A stretch of 64,000 nucleotides of DNA from Tannerellaceae bacterium (GTDB lineage: Bacteria > Bacteroidota > Bacteroidia > Bacteroidales > Tannerellaceae). The notes beneath the pieces are model-generated. The model searched no databases. It had not been told where the DNA came from and saw only the letters and a program-made list of their open reading frames with translations. The stretch's first letter is position 1; every line of letters begins with the position of its first letter. Shown here in pieces: positions 44,890-54,053 of the stretch. The stretch spans positions 79,939-143,938 of the forward strand of contig JAISWO010000004.1 of the NCBI GenBank assembly GCA_031271045.1. Direction: 5' to 3'. A program made the translations under genes and the position numbers.

Positions 44890-46356
44890 ATGAGTACAGA
44901 AGAAAGAGATGAATCGCGCCCAAGAAAAGTGATACCAAGTATCAGGCGAGAAAACACAGATCAGGAAGGTGAAAGAAGACCGTACAATCAGGGCTATGAA
45001 AGACCTGAAGGGAACTATGATCGCAGACCTTACAACCGCCCGCAGCAAGACGACAGAGGCGGATACAACAGGCCATACGACAACCGTTCGTCTTCATATC
45101 CAGACCGCCCCAACCGCCCCCGTCCCTACGACAATCGCGACGGAGCAAACCGGGGATACAACAACTACGGAGGAGGAAACTACGGACAACAACACCGGGA
45201 AGGCGGCGGAGGCTACAACCGGCCGTATAATAACAACCGCCCCTCGTACGGCAACCAAGGCAATTACGACCGCCCCTACGGAAACGACCAACGCCCCTAC
45301 AACCGCCCGCGCCCGCAAGGATACGACGACCGGCCGGCCAAAGCCTATTCCGCCACCCCCACAGGAGAAACGATGCCGGGCGAAGGCCTGAAAAAAAGAA
45401 GACCCCGCGTAGGAGACACATCCCCCGCCCATCCGTACCCGCACCCGCACCCATACAACAACAATATGCGGGGAAATGCCAGACCTTCCTACGGAAATAA
45501 CAACAACCGTCCGGGCGGCGGCTATGGCAACAACCGCTATCCCTCGCCCCAAAAACGCCGGACAGCCGATTACAACCCCAACGCAAAGTACAGCGTACAA
45601 AAACAACTGAAATACAAAGAACTCTTGGCAGACCCCAACGAACCGATCCGCTTAAACAAATTCCTTTCCAACACCGGCGTATGCTCACGCCGCGAAGCCG
45701 ACGAATATATCCAGGCCGGCGCCGTGAAAGTAAACGGACAGGTTATAACCGAACTGGGAACAAAAATTACACGCCAGGACGAAGTGCTGTTCAACGAACG
45801 CGCCGTACAAATTGAAAGCAAAGTCTACATCGTGCTGAACAAACCGAAGAATACGGTCACAACATCCGAAGATCCGCAAGAACGCAAAACAGTAATGACG
45901 CTGGTAAAGAATGCCTGTCAGGAACGCATCTACCCGGTAGGACGCTTAGACAGGAACACAACAGGCGTACTTCTGCTTACAAACGACGGTGACCTGGCCT
46001 CCAAACTGACTCACCCGACCTATAAGAAAAAGAAAATCTACCACGTTTGGCTGGACAAGAACGTCGCCATCGAAGATATGGAAAAAATAGCCAACGGCTT
46101 AGACCTGGAAGACGGAGAAATCCATGCCGACGCCATCAGCTACGCCAACGAAGAAGACAAAAGCCAGGTAGGTATCGAGATACACTCCGGTCGTAACCGT
46201 ATCGTCAGGCGCATCTTCGAATCGTTGGGCTATCATGTGATGAAATTAGACCGCGTCTATTTCGCCGGCCTGACAAAGAAAAACCTGGCGCGAGGGAAAT
46301 GGCGCTATCTGAATGAAAGAGAAGTGAACGCGCTTCGCATGGGAGCTTTTGAATAA
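44890..46356 (+). CDS. rRNA pseudouridine synthase (RsuA/RluB family) with long low-complexity N-terminus
   Basis: A 488-residue protein with two parts. Residues 1-230 are low complexity, rich in Arg, Tyr, Asn, Gly and Pro, with repeated RPY, YDNR, NRP and NNYGG units, and are probably disordered. Residues about 250-300 form an S4 RNA-binding domain ([20 protein letters not shown]). Residues 310-485 are the RsuA/RluB catalytic domain, with the active aspartate D354 in [20 protein letters not shown]. It makes pseudouridine in ribosomal RNA, probably 23S (RluB-like). The catalytic domain alone matches usual family length, so the N-terminal half is an add-on. Confidence 0.93.
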   Translation: MSTEERDESRPRKVIPSIRRENTDQEGERRPYNQGYERPEGNYDRRPYNRPQQDDRGGYNRPYDNRSSSYPDRPNRPRPYDNRDGANRGYNNYGGGNYGQQHREGGGGYNRPYNNNRPSYGNQGNYDRPYGNDQRPYNRPRPQGYDDRPAKAYSATPTGETMPGEGLKKRRPRVGDTSPAHPYPHPHPYNNNMRGNARPSYGNNNNRPGGGYGNNRYPSPQKRRTADYNPNAKYSVQKQLKYKELLADPNEPIRLNKFLSNTGVCSRREADEYIQAGAVKVNGQVITELGTKITRQDEVLFNERAVQIESKVYIVLNKPKNTVTTSEDPQERKTVMTLVKNACQERIYPVGRLDRNTTGVLLLTNDGDLASKLTHPTYKKKKIYHVWLDKNVAIEDMEKIANGLDLEDGEIHADAISYANEEDKSQVGIEIHSGRNRIVRRIFESLGYHVMKLDRVYFAGLTKKNLARGKWRYLNEREVNALRMGAFE

Positions 46357-46367
46357 TCAATAACAGA

Positions 46368-46396
46368 ATAGCCGGTTCACAACCGGCTATCTTTTT
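46368..46396 (+). terminator. Terminator after the pseudouridine synthase gene
   Basis: ATAGCCGGTT-CAC-AACCGGCTAT followed by CTTTTT; a 10-base perfect stem with a T run. Confidence 0.85.
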
Positions 46397-46409
46397 AAAA
46401 AGTATCAAT

Positions 46410-47816
46410 ATGGAGACATTAAAACGAACAAGAATAGCAGAAATACTTCAAAGCAAAGACTTCGGGACAACCGTTCAGGTAAAAGGATGGGTTCGTACCC
46501 GCAGAGGCAATAAACAAGTAGGATTCATCGCCCTAAATGACGGATCAACCATCAGGAACGTTCAAATCGTCGTTCCGGTGGACGCCTTCGGCGAAGACAG
46601 TCTGAAACCTGTTACGACCGGCGCCTGTATCCGCGTGAACGGCATACTGACCGAATCGCCCGGACAAGGACAAGACGCCGAGATACACGCACAGGAAATC
46701 CATGTCTACGGCACGGCAGACCCACTCACATATCCTTTGCAGAAAAAAGGACACTCGCTCGAATTTCTCCGTGACATAGCCCATCTGCGTCCGCGCACCA
46801 ACACATTCGGGGCCATATTCCGTATCCGCCACCACATGGCGATTGCCATCCACCGCTTTTTCCACGAGCGGGGATTCTATTATTTCCATACCCCGGTCCT
46901 CACAGCTTCCGACTGCGAAGGCGCCGGACAAATGTTTCAGGTGACAACCCTCAACCTGTACGACCTGAAGAAAGACGCGAACGGTTCGATCGACTACACA
47001 AACGACTTTTTCGGCAAACAAGCAAGCCTGACAGTATCCGGACAATTAGAAGGTGAACTGGCAGCCATGGCCTTAGGCGCCATTTACACCTTTGGCCCTA
47101 CGTTCCGCGCAGAAAACTCCAATACGCCCCGCCACCTGGCAGAGTTCTGGATGATCGAACCCGAAGTAGCCTTTAACGAGATAGAAGACAATATGCAATT
47201 AGCCGAAGACTTCATCAAATACTGCGTTCGCTGGGCATTGGACAATTGCAGGGAGGATGTCGAATTTCTGAACAATATGTTCGACAAGGAACTCATCGAA
47301 CGGTTGAATTTCGTATTGAAGCAGAACTTCATCCGCTTAACCTATACGGAAGGGATACGTATTCTGGAAGCGGCCATCGCCAAAGGGCATACGTTTGAAT
47401 ATCCCATCTACTGGGGCGCCGACCTGGCCTCAGAGCATGAGCGCTACTTGGTGGAAGACCACTTTCGGTGCCCGGTGATCCTGACCGACTATCCGAAAGA
47501 AATCAAATCATTTTATATGAAACAAAATGACGACGGAAAGACCGTACGCGCCATGGATGTGCTGTTTCCTAAAATCGGCGAAATCATTGGCGGATCGCAA
47601 CGCGAGGAGGATTACGACAAACTGTCGCAACGCGCGCAGGAGATGGACGTCCCGACGAAAGATATCTGGTGGTATCTGGATACACGACGTTTCGGAACGG
47701 CGCCTCATTCCGGCTTCGGTCTGGGCTTTGAACGCTTGCTGATGTTTGTGACCGGCATGACGAATATCCGCGACGTGATACCCTTTCCCCGTACTCCCCA
47801 TAATGCGGAATTTTAA
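46410..47816 (+). CDS. asnS: Asparagine-tRNA ligase
   Basis: A 468-residue class IIb aminoacyl-tRNA synthetase that charges tRNA-Asn. The N-terminal OB fold (about 15-110, [23 protein letters not shown]) binds the anticodon. The catalytic domain has [20 protein letters not shown], motif 2 [26 protein letters not shown], and motif 3 [29 protein letters not shown] at the C-terminus. The SDCEGAG loop marks AsnRS rather than AspRS. The SpoIID-like gene overlaps its stop by one base. Confidence 0.97.
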   Translation: METLKRTRIAEILQSKDFGTTVQVKGWVRTRRGNKQVGFIALNDGSTIRNVQIVVPVDAFGEDSLKPVTTGACIRVNGILTESPGQGQDAEIHAQEIHVYGTADPLTYPLQKKGHSLEFLRDIAHLRPRTNTFGAIFRIRHHMAIAIHRFFHERGFYYFHTPVLTASDCEGAGQMFQVTTLNLYDLKKDANGSIDYTNDFFGKQASLTVSGQLEGELAAMALGAIYTFGPTFRAENSNTPRHLAEFWMIEPEVAFNEIEDNMQLAEDFIKYCVRWALDNCREDVEFLNNMFDKELIERLNFVLKQNFIRLTYTEGIRILEAAIAKGHTFEYPIYWGADLASEHERYLVEDHFRCPVILTDYPKEIKSFYMKQNDDGKTVRAMDVLFPKIGEIIGGSQREEDYDKLSQRAQEMDVPTKDIWWYLDTRRFGTAPHSGFGLGFERLLMFVTGMTNIRDVIPFPRTPHNAEF

Positions 47817-49150
47817 TGATGAAAACCCCTACGGTCAACGTTGGCATAATGGCGGAAAAGACTGTCGTATTCGTATTGAACGACGAATATGTACACGTCG
47901 AAAGCGGAGAGTTTCTCATTGGAGAACAAAGAGCCTCGCTCCTGAAGGGCGGCATTGTATTCAATGGGAAACGCTACGATGAACTTTTCTTCGAACCTTC
48001 CTCGTCAACAGCCTCCTTCGACCTGAAAGCAGTGACCATCGGAATAAATTTTCATTGGCAACGCAAAGAAGACCAACGCTTCCAGGGAGCGCTCCATATC
48101 GTAATCAAAAACGACACGGTCGTTGTTATCAACCGGATTGACGTAGAAGAATACCTGACCTGCGTCATCTCATCCGAGATGAGTGCGACGGCATCACCCG
48201 AATTTCTGAAAGCGCATGCCGTTATCTCACGCAGTTGGTTATTCGCCCAAATGTCGAAGACGCATCGGCGGCATCCGGATCATCAACATACATCAGCCAC
48301 CCAGTCCACATGCGTCTCCCTTAATAAAGAACGAATCCGCTGGTATGACCGGGAAGATCATGATATATTTGACGTATGCGCCGACGACCATTGTCAGCGA
48401 TACCAGGGCATTACACGCGCTTCGACTCCTTGGGCCGCCGAAGTGGTCCGCCAGACAAGAGGCGAAATATTGGTAAAAAACGACGCTATCTGCGACACAC
48501 GCTTCTCGAAATGCTGCGGAGGAATAACAGAAAAATTCGAGCATGTATGGGAGCCTACACCCCATTCCTACCTCACAGCTTTGCGCGACAGCCGGGAGGA
48601 AATCGTATTCCCCGACCTGACCATCGAAGAGGAGGCGGCTAAATGGATCGTCTCTTCACCCGCATCTTTTTGCAACACATCCAACAAGGAGACCCTCAGC
48701 CAAGTGCTGAATCATTACGACCAGGAAACCGCCGACTTCTACCGTTGGAAAGTACGCTATTCACAACAACAACTATCCGAACTCATCCACCGGAAGAGCG
48801 GAATCTCTTTTGGCGCAATTATAGACCTGATTCCGCTCAAGCGAGGGACTTCCGGACGGATTGAAAAGCTAAAAATAGCAGGAAGCCTTTCGACTTGTAT
48901 CATTGGAAAGGAATTGGAGATCCGCCGCACTTTGTCGGAGACGCACCTATATAGTTCAGCATTCATCATTGAAAAGGAATCAATCGATAAGGATGGTATT
49001 CCCGGCTATTTCATACTGACAGGCGCCGGATGGGGACATGGCGTCGGACTTTGTCAGATCGGCGCCGCCGTGATGGGAAATCAAGGATACGATTACAAAC
49101 AAATTCTGAATCACTACTACCCCGGAACTGACATAACAAAAAGATACTGA
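47816..49150 (+). CDS. SpoIID/LytB domain protein
   Basis: A 444-residue protein with a SpoIID fold, known in other bacteria as a peptidoglycan lytic transglycosylase acting on glycan strands without peptide stems. The N-terminal part (1-105) is beta-rich. The SpoIID core begins near INRIDVEEYLTCVISSEMSATASPEFLKAHAVISRSW, which includes the catalytic glutamate (SSEM). A cysteine-containing segment DTRFSKCCGGITEKFEHVWE and the C-terminal GAGWGHGVGLCQIGA are further hallmarks. No clear signal peptide. The ATG at 47819 is an equally good start. Followed by the SGNH gene after 50 bases. Confidence 0.88.
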   Translation: MMKTPTVNVGIMAEKTVVFVLNDEYVHVESGEFLIGEQRASLLKGGIVFNGKRYDELFFEPSSSTASFDLKAVTIGINFHWQRKEDQRFQGALHIVIKNDTVVVINRIDVEEYLTCVISSEMSATASPEFLKAHAVISRSWLFAQMSKTHRRHPDHQHTSATQSTCVSLNKERIRWYDREDHDIFDVCADDHCQRYQGITRASTPWAAEVVRQTRGEILVKNDAICDTRFSKCCGGITEKFEHVWEPTPHSYLTALRDSREEIVFPDLTIEEEAAKWIVSSPASFCNTSNKETLSQVLNHYDQETADFYRWKVRYSQQQLSELIHRKSGISFGAIIDLIPLKRGTSGRIEKLKIAGSLSTCIIGKELEIRRTLSETHLYSSAFIIEKESIDKDGIPGYFILTGAGWGHGVGLCQIGAAVMGNQGYDYKQILNHYYPGTDITKRY

Positions 49151-49200
49151 TACAATCGGAACAAACAGTGGGACACTACAACGACAAGAAAGGCTAAGGG

Positions 49201-50649
49201 ATGAAAAACGACGACCATGCAAGCAGATTATTAGCGCTATTGATAATCACAATTGTGATCTGCGCCGGATTATACGGATTACCTGAAACAATTTTCAATC
49301 AAAAGATCAAAAAGGTGGATATCTTCGCTGATATTCGCACGGGCAGCAACCTCACATCTATGTCATTGGATTCGCTCCGCGCGCAATTGGATACGATCGT
49401 ATACGTACCGGAGGATACCATCCCCGCTGCAATCGCTCCCGACTCGATGGCTATTTCGGCAGCTTTACGTGATTCGATCTATAAAGTCATGAATACATCC
49501 AGGAGCCTTTCCGATCCCAAAGGCGAACGTATAGAAGATTATTCGCCCGGACACGTTGGGCTGAGGCGATTCTTCGCAGCTTTGAGGCAAAGCCGGACGC
49601 GCCCGGTGCGCATTGCCTTTATGGGCGACTCCTTTATCGAAGGAGACATTCTGGTGGCCGATTTCCGGAGCGCCATGCAGCAACAGTTCGGAGGACATGG
49701 AGTCGGATTTGTACCGCTCGCCTCGACGTCTCCCCAGTACCGCCCAACCGTCAATCAGCAAACCGATGGATGGAAAACCTATTCCATTGTGAACGTCAAA
49801 AGGCCTGATTACACCCTGTCGGGAATGATATTCGAAACGAAATCGGACGCGGCCTGGATCGCCTTCACAACAACCGACCGCTACGCCGCCCTGAAGCGAA
49901 TAAACTCGCTGAAATTTATATACGACCGGAACGAAGGCGCTCACATGCAATTCGTATACAATAATATAATGGACACCATCACCCAGAAGCTGGAACCCAC
50001 CCACACCTTTGCCCAATATGAATTGAACGATACCATCTCGGAAGGCAGCTTTACCTTCACCAATGCCTGGGGACTCCGCGCTCTGGGTATCGCCCTGGAA
50101 GATAAAACAGGCGTCATCGTCGATAATTATTCCCTCAGGGGAAACTCCGGATTGATATTCGATCAATTAAACCCCGCTGTCTGCCAATCATTCCACACCA
50201 TACGCCCCTACGACCTGATCATCCTGCAATACGGCCTCAATGCGATGGATGAAGATATGCTCGACTACGGATGGTACGGCGCACGTATGGCAAAAGTAAT
50301 ACAGCATCTCCGGGTCTGTTTTCCAGATAGCGATCTGCTCTTGCTGAGTGCCCCCGACAGAGCCAACCAGTACAGCGGCACGTTCAGTACCATGCCGGCC
50401 ATACTGGCACTGCTGCATACCCAGCGGCAAACAGCCCAGACAACGCAGATCCCTTTCTGGAACATGTTCGGCGCTATGGGAGGAGAAAACAGCATGGTGA
50501 CATTCGTAGAAAAAGGATGGGCCGGGAAAGACTATACCCACCTGACGTTTAACGGTGGACGCGAAATAGCTCGGCTTCTGATGAAAGCGCTGATGAACGA
50601 AAAAGAATATTATGACGGAAACGCATCTTCCACATCCTATTCCTTATAG
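49201..50649 (+). CDS. SGNH/GDSL-type hydrolase, membrane-anchored
   Basis: A 482-residue protein with an N-terminal membrane anchor (about 10-28, LLALLIITIVICAGLYGLP). The SGNH block I is FMGDSFIEGD with the catalytic serine S144. The conserved Asn region appears as LQYGLNAMDED, and the catalytic pair is D444 and H447 in DYTHLTFNGG. It probably removes or transfers acyl groups on surface polysaccharide or peptidoglycan. A second SGNH protein and an MBOAT acyltransferase lie 2.1 kb downstream beyond a defence-gene relic, so the three probably formed one O-acetylation operon. Confidence 0.85.
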   Translation: MKNDDHASRLLALLIITIVICAGLYGLPETIFNQKIKKVDIFADIRTGSNLTSMSLDSLRAQLDTIVYVPEDTIPAAIAPDSMAISAALRDSIYKVMNTSRSLSDPKGERIEDYSPGHVGLRRFFAALRQSRTRPVRIAFMGDSFIEGDILVADFRSAMQQQFGGHGVGFVPLASTSPQYRPTVNQQTDGWKTYSIVNVKRPDYTLSGMIFETKSDAAWIAFTTTDRYAALKRINSLKFIYDRNEGAHMQFVYNNIMDTITQKLEPTHTFAQYELNDTISEGSFTFTNAWGLRALGIALEDKTGVIVDNYSLRGNSGLIFDQLNPAVCQSFHTIRPYDLIILQYGLNAMDEDMLDYGWYGARMAKVIQHLRVCFPDSDLLLLSAPDRANQYSGTFSTMPAILALLHTQRQTAQTTQIPFWNMFGAMGGENSMVTFVEKGWAGKDYTHLTFNGGREIARLLMKALMNEKEYYDGNASSTSYSL

Positions 50650-51109
50650 CCTCCCAATAAGCAGTCTCACGATCTTTACAGAAGACCCTTTCGCAACCCT
50701 TTACCATCCTACCGTAAAAATCGGCGGCCCGAAATAAAACCAATCCGCACGCCGCATTTTGCGGCGTGGCACCCAAGGCGAAGAAAGACCTCATAATTTC
50801 AGCGTTATAACATTTCGTATAGGTAAACAATATACTATTTTGGTGCTTCATGAACACATCGTTAAGCGGCTCCCGCTACGAAATATTGAACTCCTACGAA
50901 GTTCTGCATAGGAAACCTCTATCTTTCCGCCCATCTACGCCCTCAATTCGATGGAGATTCACGCAGAGAGACACTGACGGCGTAGTCCATGAAACGCCGG
51001 AAGGTCTTGCCTATACATTAAATATTCATCAAATGATCAACGAGCCTCTGAATGGTTATATAGCGAACTTTTTCTAACTTTGGCAAAGATTAATGTGGGA
51101 AAAGATGAC
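50650..51109. other. Gap with no certain gene; left edge of the AT-rich defence relic
   Basis: No recognised gene. It holds a perfect 9-base hairpin, CACGCCGCA-TTT-TGCGGCGTG (50748-50768), without a T run, and a 75-codon plus-strand frame (50850-51077) with no recognisable domain. It ends in the promoter box at 51075. Composition turns AT-rich from about 50.8 kb, marking the edge of inserted DNA. Confidence 0.5.
51075..51082 (+). promoter_or_regulatory. -7 box upstream of the DUF262 relic (TAACTTTG)
   Basis: TAACTTTG, 28 bases before the ATG at 51110. The promoter of the former defence operon seems intact. Confidence 0.5.
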
Positions 51110-51434
51110 ATGCAAAAATATTCAGTCAATCAGCAACTTATAGAAACAGTTTTGGCATCGGTCAAAGTAGGTGAAATTGCTATACCTGAAATCCAGCGCC
51201 CTTTTGTGTGGGACAGTTCCAAAGTACGCGACTTAATGGACAGTTTGTACCAGGGCTATCCTGTAGGCTACCTTATTGCACGGAGTTGCTGGAAAATCTG
51301 CGAAGGAATTGCGTGCCGACAGAAATTTTAGACATGGAATTAAAAGATTATCCGGAGTTTTTGGCGATGAGGAGGAATTTAATGGCGGAGAAAATAAAGG
51401 AGTTCTATTTTACGTTATACGTTATACGTTATAA
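51110..51434 (+). pseudogene. DUF262 (GmrSD N-terminal-like) gene with internal deletion
   Basis: The N-terminal 55 or so codons from 51110 encode the start of a DUF262 protein, including the signature [31 protein letters not shown]. At about 51285 the frame changes and the family's C-terminal end follows: [15 protein letters not shown], then EFLAMRRNLMAEKIKEFYFTL. The middle several hundred residues are absent. DUF262 proteins include the nucleotide-dependent half of GmrSD-type enzymes that attack modified phage DNA. Three copies of TACGTTA at 51411-51431 sit on the expected stop; with one copy the frame would end exactly after FTL. Confidence 0.75.
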
Positions 51435-51444
51435 GAAAAGTAAA

Positions 51445-51762
51445 ATGCTATTAATAGAACATCAAAAAATGGATTTTCTTCATTCGGGAATAGGGTCAGC
51501 TAAGGATAATTTTTATAGCCCTGTGCATAATTGCTACAAGTTTACCACTGGATTTTCTTATAAATTTGTTGATGCAATACTTGAGTGTGAAACAAACAAA
51601 AGAGAACCGGTTGTATTTGATCCATTTGCAGGATGCAAAACAACTCTGGTTTCTTCTCAAAAGAAAGGGATTAGCGCTATTGGAAATGAAGGACAGGAGT
51701 TCATGTTAGATGTTATTAAAGCCCAATTAAACAAGGAAACAATAATTTGTCTTTCAAATTAA
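51445..51762 (+). pseudogene. DNA methyltransferase fragment
   Basis: About 100 residues (another possible start at 51469) containing VHNCYKFTTGFSYKFVDAIL and FDPFAGCKTTLVSSQKKG. The second is the S-adenosylmethionine motif of site-specific DNA methyltransferases, normally DPFAGCGTT; Lys replaces the last Gly here. The catalytic (D/N)PP(Y/F) motif is not found, so the gene is truncated and surely inactive. The frame is open back into the DUF262 relic because of the heptanucleotide repeat. It probably modified DNA in the same former defence cluster. Confidence 0.65.
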
Positions 51763-51854
51763 ACGTTGCCAATGATGTTTCGAGAAAATCAAGTGTTTTC
51801 GCGAGATTGAAAGAATCAGAAAATTTGATTTTTTACATCCAAACAAATGAGACT

Positions 51855-52720
51855 ATGTCAATTCACTCCATCCACCTCTACCACACCGAAGTAGAAAAAC
51901 TGAAAGACTTCGGCGGCACAAAAAAAGAAACCGCCATCCGCAACGCATTTTACAACCTGTTGAACGATTACGCCCGTCAGAGGGAGTTGATAATGGTTGC
52001 CGAAGTCAGTATTAAAACGCCGAGTGGCAAAACCGTTACGCCCGACGGCACACTCAAAGACAGCCTCCGGCAGGATTGGGGTTACTGGGAAAGTAAAGAC
52101 GAAGCCGACGACCTCAACGAAGAAATCCAAAAGAAGTTTGCCAAAGGATACCCCAAAGACAATATCCTGTTTGAAGATAGCCGTGTTGCCGTGCTGATAC
52201 AGGACGGTGAAGAAGTCCTGCGTTGCTATATGAGCGACGACAATGCCCTGCATCTCCTGCTGACGAAATTTTTCTCGTTTGAACGTCCTGAAGTGACCAA
52301 TTTCCGCAAAGCCATCGAATTGTTCAAACAGGATATTCCGAAAGTGACAGAAACCATCCGGAAAATCATTATCGAAACGGCAGAACCTTATCCGTTGCAG
52401 GTCATTACCGGCAATGAGGCAGATTCCGTTCTCAAGCCCAAACTGAAAGCAGAAAAAGAAGCCCACATTATCTATATCGACAAAAATACCGAATTGCGCA
52501 ATAAGCATGGGAGTACAAACTCGGCAACCGCAGCGCATTGGAATGGATTCTCGACCAGTATCAGGAAAAGAAACCTAAAGACCCAACCATTGCCGAACGG
52601 TTCAACACCTACTGCTTTGCCAATTATAAAGAACAAGTTATCGACTTACTGCAAAGGGTTTGTACCGTCAGTGTGGAAACGATGAAGATTATTCGGGAAA
52701 TGGAAAATTCGAATGACTGA
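51855..52720 (+). pseudogene. Type ISP restriction-modification enzyme with internal deletion
   Basis: From the ATG at 51855 about 215 codons encode the N-terminal nuclease-like region of a single-chain type ISP enzyme (VEKLKDFGGTKKETAIRNAF, MVAEVSI, PDGTLKD, DWGYWESKDE). These match the usual start of the roughly 1000-residue proteins. Near 52505 the frame changes and the typical C-terminus follows directly (YKLGNRSALEWILDQYQEKK, ERFNTYCFANYKEQVIDLLQRVCTVSVETM). The helicase, methyltransferase and specificity parts are missing. Like the DUF262 relic it keeps both ends and lost the middle. Confidence 0.78.
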
Positions 52721-52742
52721 ACAATTAATTAACAAATATATA

Positions 52743-54053
52743 ATGCGGACACGCTTGGTGGTGGTATATTTTATCGCTTTATGGATCCACTTTCCTGTCC
52801 TTGCAGGAAATGGCGTAACGCCAGGGCATGCGGCGGCTTTGCCGTCTAAGCTTTCCTTTGTGGTTGATTCGCTATGCGTCGTGTCTGATCCGGCTCATGC
52901 GCTGGATCGGTTTTATGCCGGACTCGACAGCCTGAGCGCCGGACGCGATACGGTGATTACGATCGTACATCTGGGCGATTCGCATATCCAGGCCGGTTAT
53001 TACAGCGGACGTACCATGCGTATGCTGCAACAAGAGTTCGGCAATGCAGGACGAGGATGGATAGCTCCTCTGAAAATCACCCGCACCAACGAGCCGGACG
53101 ATTACTTCATCACCACGTTGATCAAAGATTGGACCACCGGACGAAGTATACAGTCCTCGCCCCGCTGTCCCATCGGACCGGGCGGCATCGGTATTCAAAC
53201 GCCTGCCCCGTTCGTTAATTTCGACATCTCGATCGCTCCCAATAACGGCGCAGGATATTCTTTCAACCAGGTCGTTGTCTACCGGGGAGAAAAGTCGATG
53301 CCGCTGCTGCCGGCCGGTAAACTGCGCGACTCGACCCTGGCGGCAAACGGCCAGCCGCTACCGACCGGCCTACAAATGATTGCCGACACCATACGGATCG
53401 CCCGCGAAACGGATACGCTGCAACTGCAAAGCACGCGCCGCCAACCGGGAACGGATGTGCTCCTGCCGGCCTCTTCGTTCAAGAACCTGTACTACGGATT
53501 CAGCCTTACCAACGGCAAGCCCGGCATCCTCTATCATTCCATCGGCATCAACGGCGCCATGTTTGTGAATTATACCGACGAAGGCTACATTCGCCGCCTG
53601 GCCACGCTCCAGCCTTCGCTATTGATCCTCTCGCTGGGAACGAACGAGAGCTTCGGACGGCGTTTCAGCACGAACGAATTTGCCGGACAGGTAGAAGCTT
53701 TCCTTGCGCTGGTCAGGAAATACCTTCCGCAGACAGCCATTCTTTTCACTACGCCTCCCGAATGTTACCGGCGGGTGACGGTGAACAAGCAGCGCCGCTA
53801 TGTGCGCAACGAGAACACCGAACGCGTAGCACAAACCATCCTCCGCGTAGCCGCCCGGGAAGGCGTCGCTTGCTGGGATTTGTTTGCCGCCACAGGAGGA
53901 CGCAAATCGGCCGCAAACTGGTTCGACGGCAAATGGATGGGGCGCGACCGGATACATTTCAGCAAAGAAGGCTACGAAGAACAAGGTCTCTTGCTGTACA
54001 AAGCATTGATTAACCTAAAACAACAGAACGAAACAGAAGCTGCGTATGAATGA
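52743..54053 (+). CDS. SGNH/GDSL-type hydrolase, secreted
   Basis: A 436-residue protein with a signal peptide (MRTRLVVVYFIALWIHFPVLAG). Block I is VHLGDSHIQAG with the nucleophile S80. LSLGTNESFG is the conserved Gly/Asn block and DRIHFSKEGYEEQG carries the catalytic D402 and H405. The architecture resembles periplasmic acyl-transferring partners of MBOAT proteins. The stop overlaps the MBOAT gene by 8 bases. The frame is open from 52713, overlapping the end of the defence relic, so I start at 52743 for the signal peptide. Confidence 0.87.
   Translation: MRTRLVVVYFIALWIHFPVLAGNGVTPGHAAALPSKLSFVVDSLCVVSDPAHALDRFYAGLDSLSAGRDTVITIVHLGDSHIQAGYYSGRTMRMLQQEFGNAGRGWIAPLKITRTNEPDDYFITTLIKDWTTGRSIQSSPRCPIGPGGIGIQTPAPFVNFDISIAPNNGAGYSFNQVVVYRGEKSMPLLPAGKLRDSTLAANGQPLPTGLQMIADTIRIARETDTLQLQSTRRQPGTDVLLPASSFKNLYYGFSLTNGKPGILYHSIGINGAMFVNYTDEGYIRRLATLQPSLLILSLGTNESFGRRFSTNEFAGQVEAFLALVRKYLPQTAILFTTPPECYRRVTVNKQRRYVRNENTERVAQTILRVAAREGVACWDLFAATGGRKSAANWFDGKWMGRDRIHFSKEGYEEQGLLLYKALINLKQQNETEAAYE

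Noticed and set aside
50549..50857. A 102-residue minus-strand frame at the SGNH gene end
   Set aside because: Overlaps the SGNH coding end antisense, has no domain and no promoter box.
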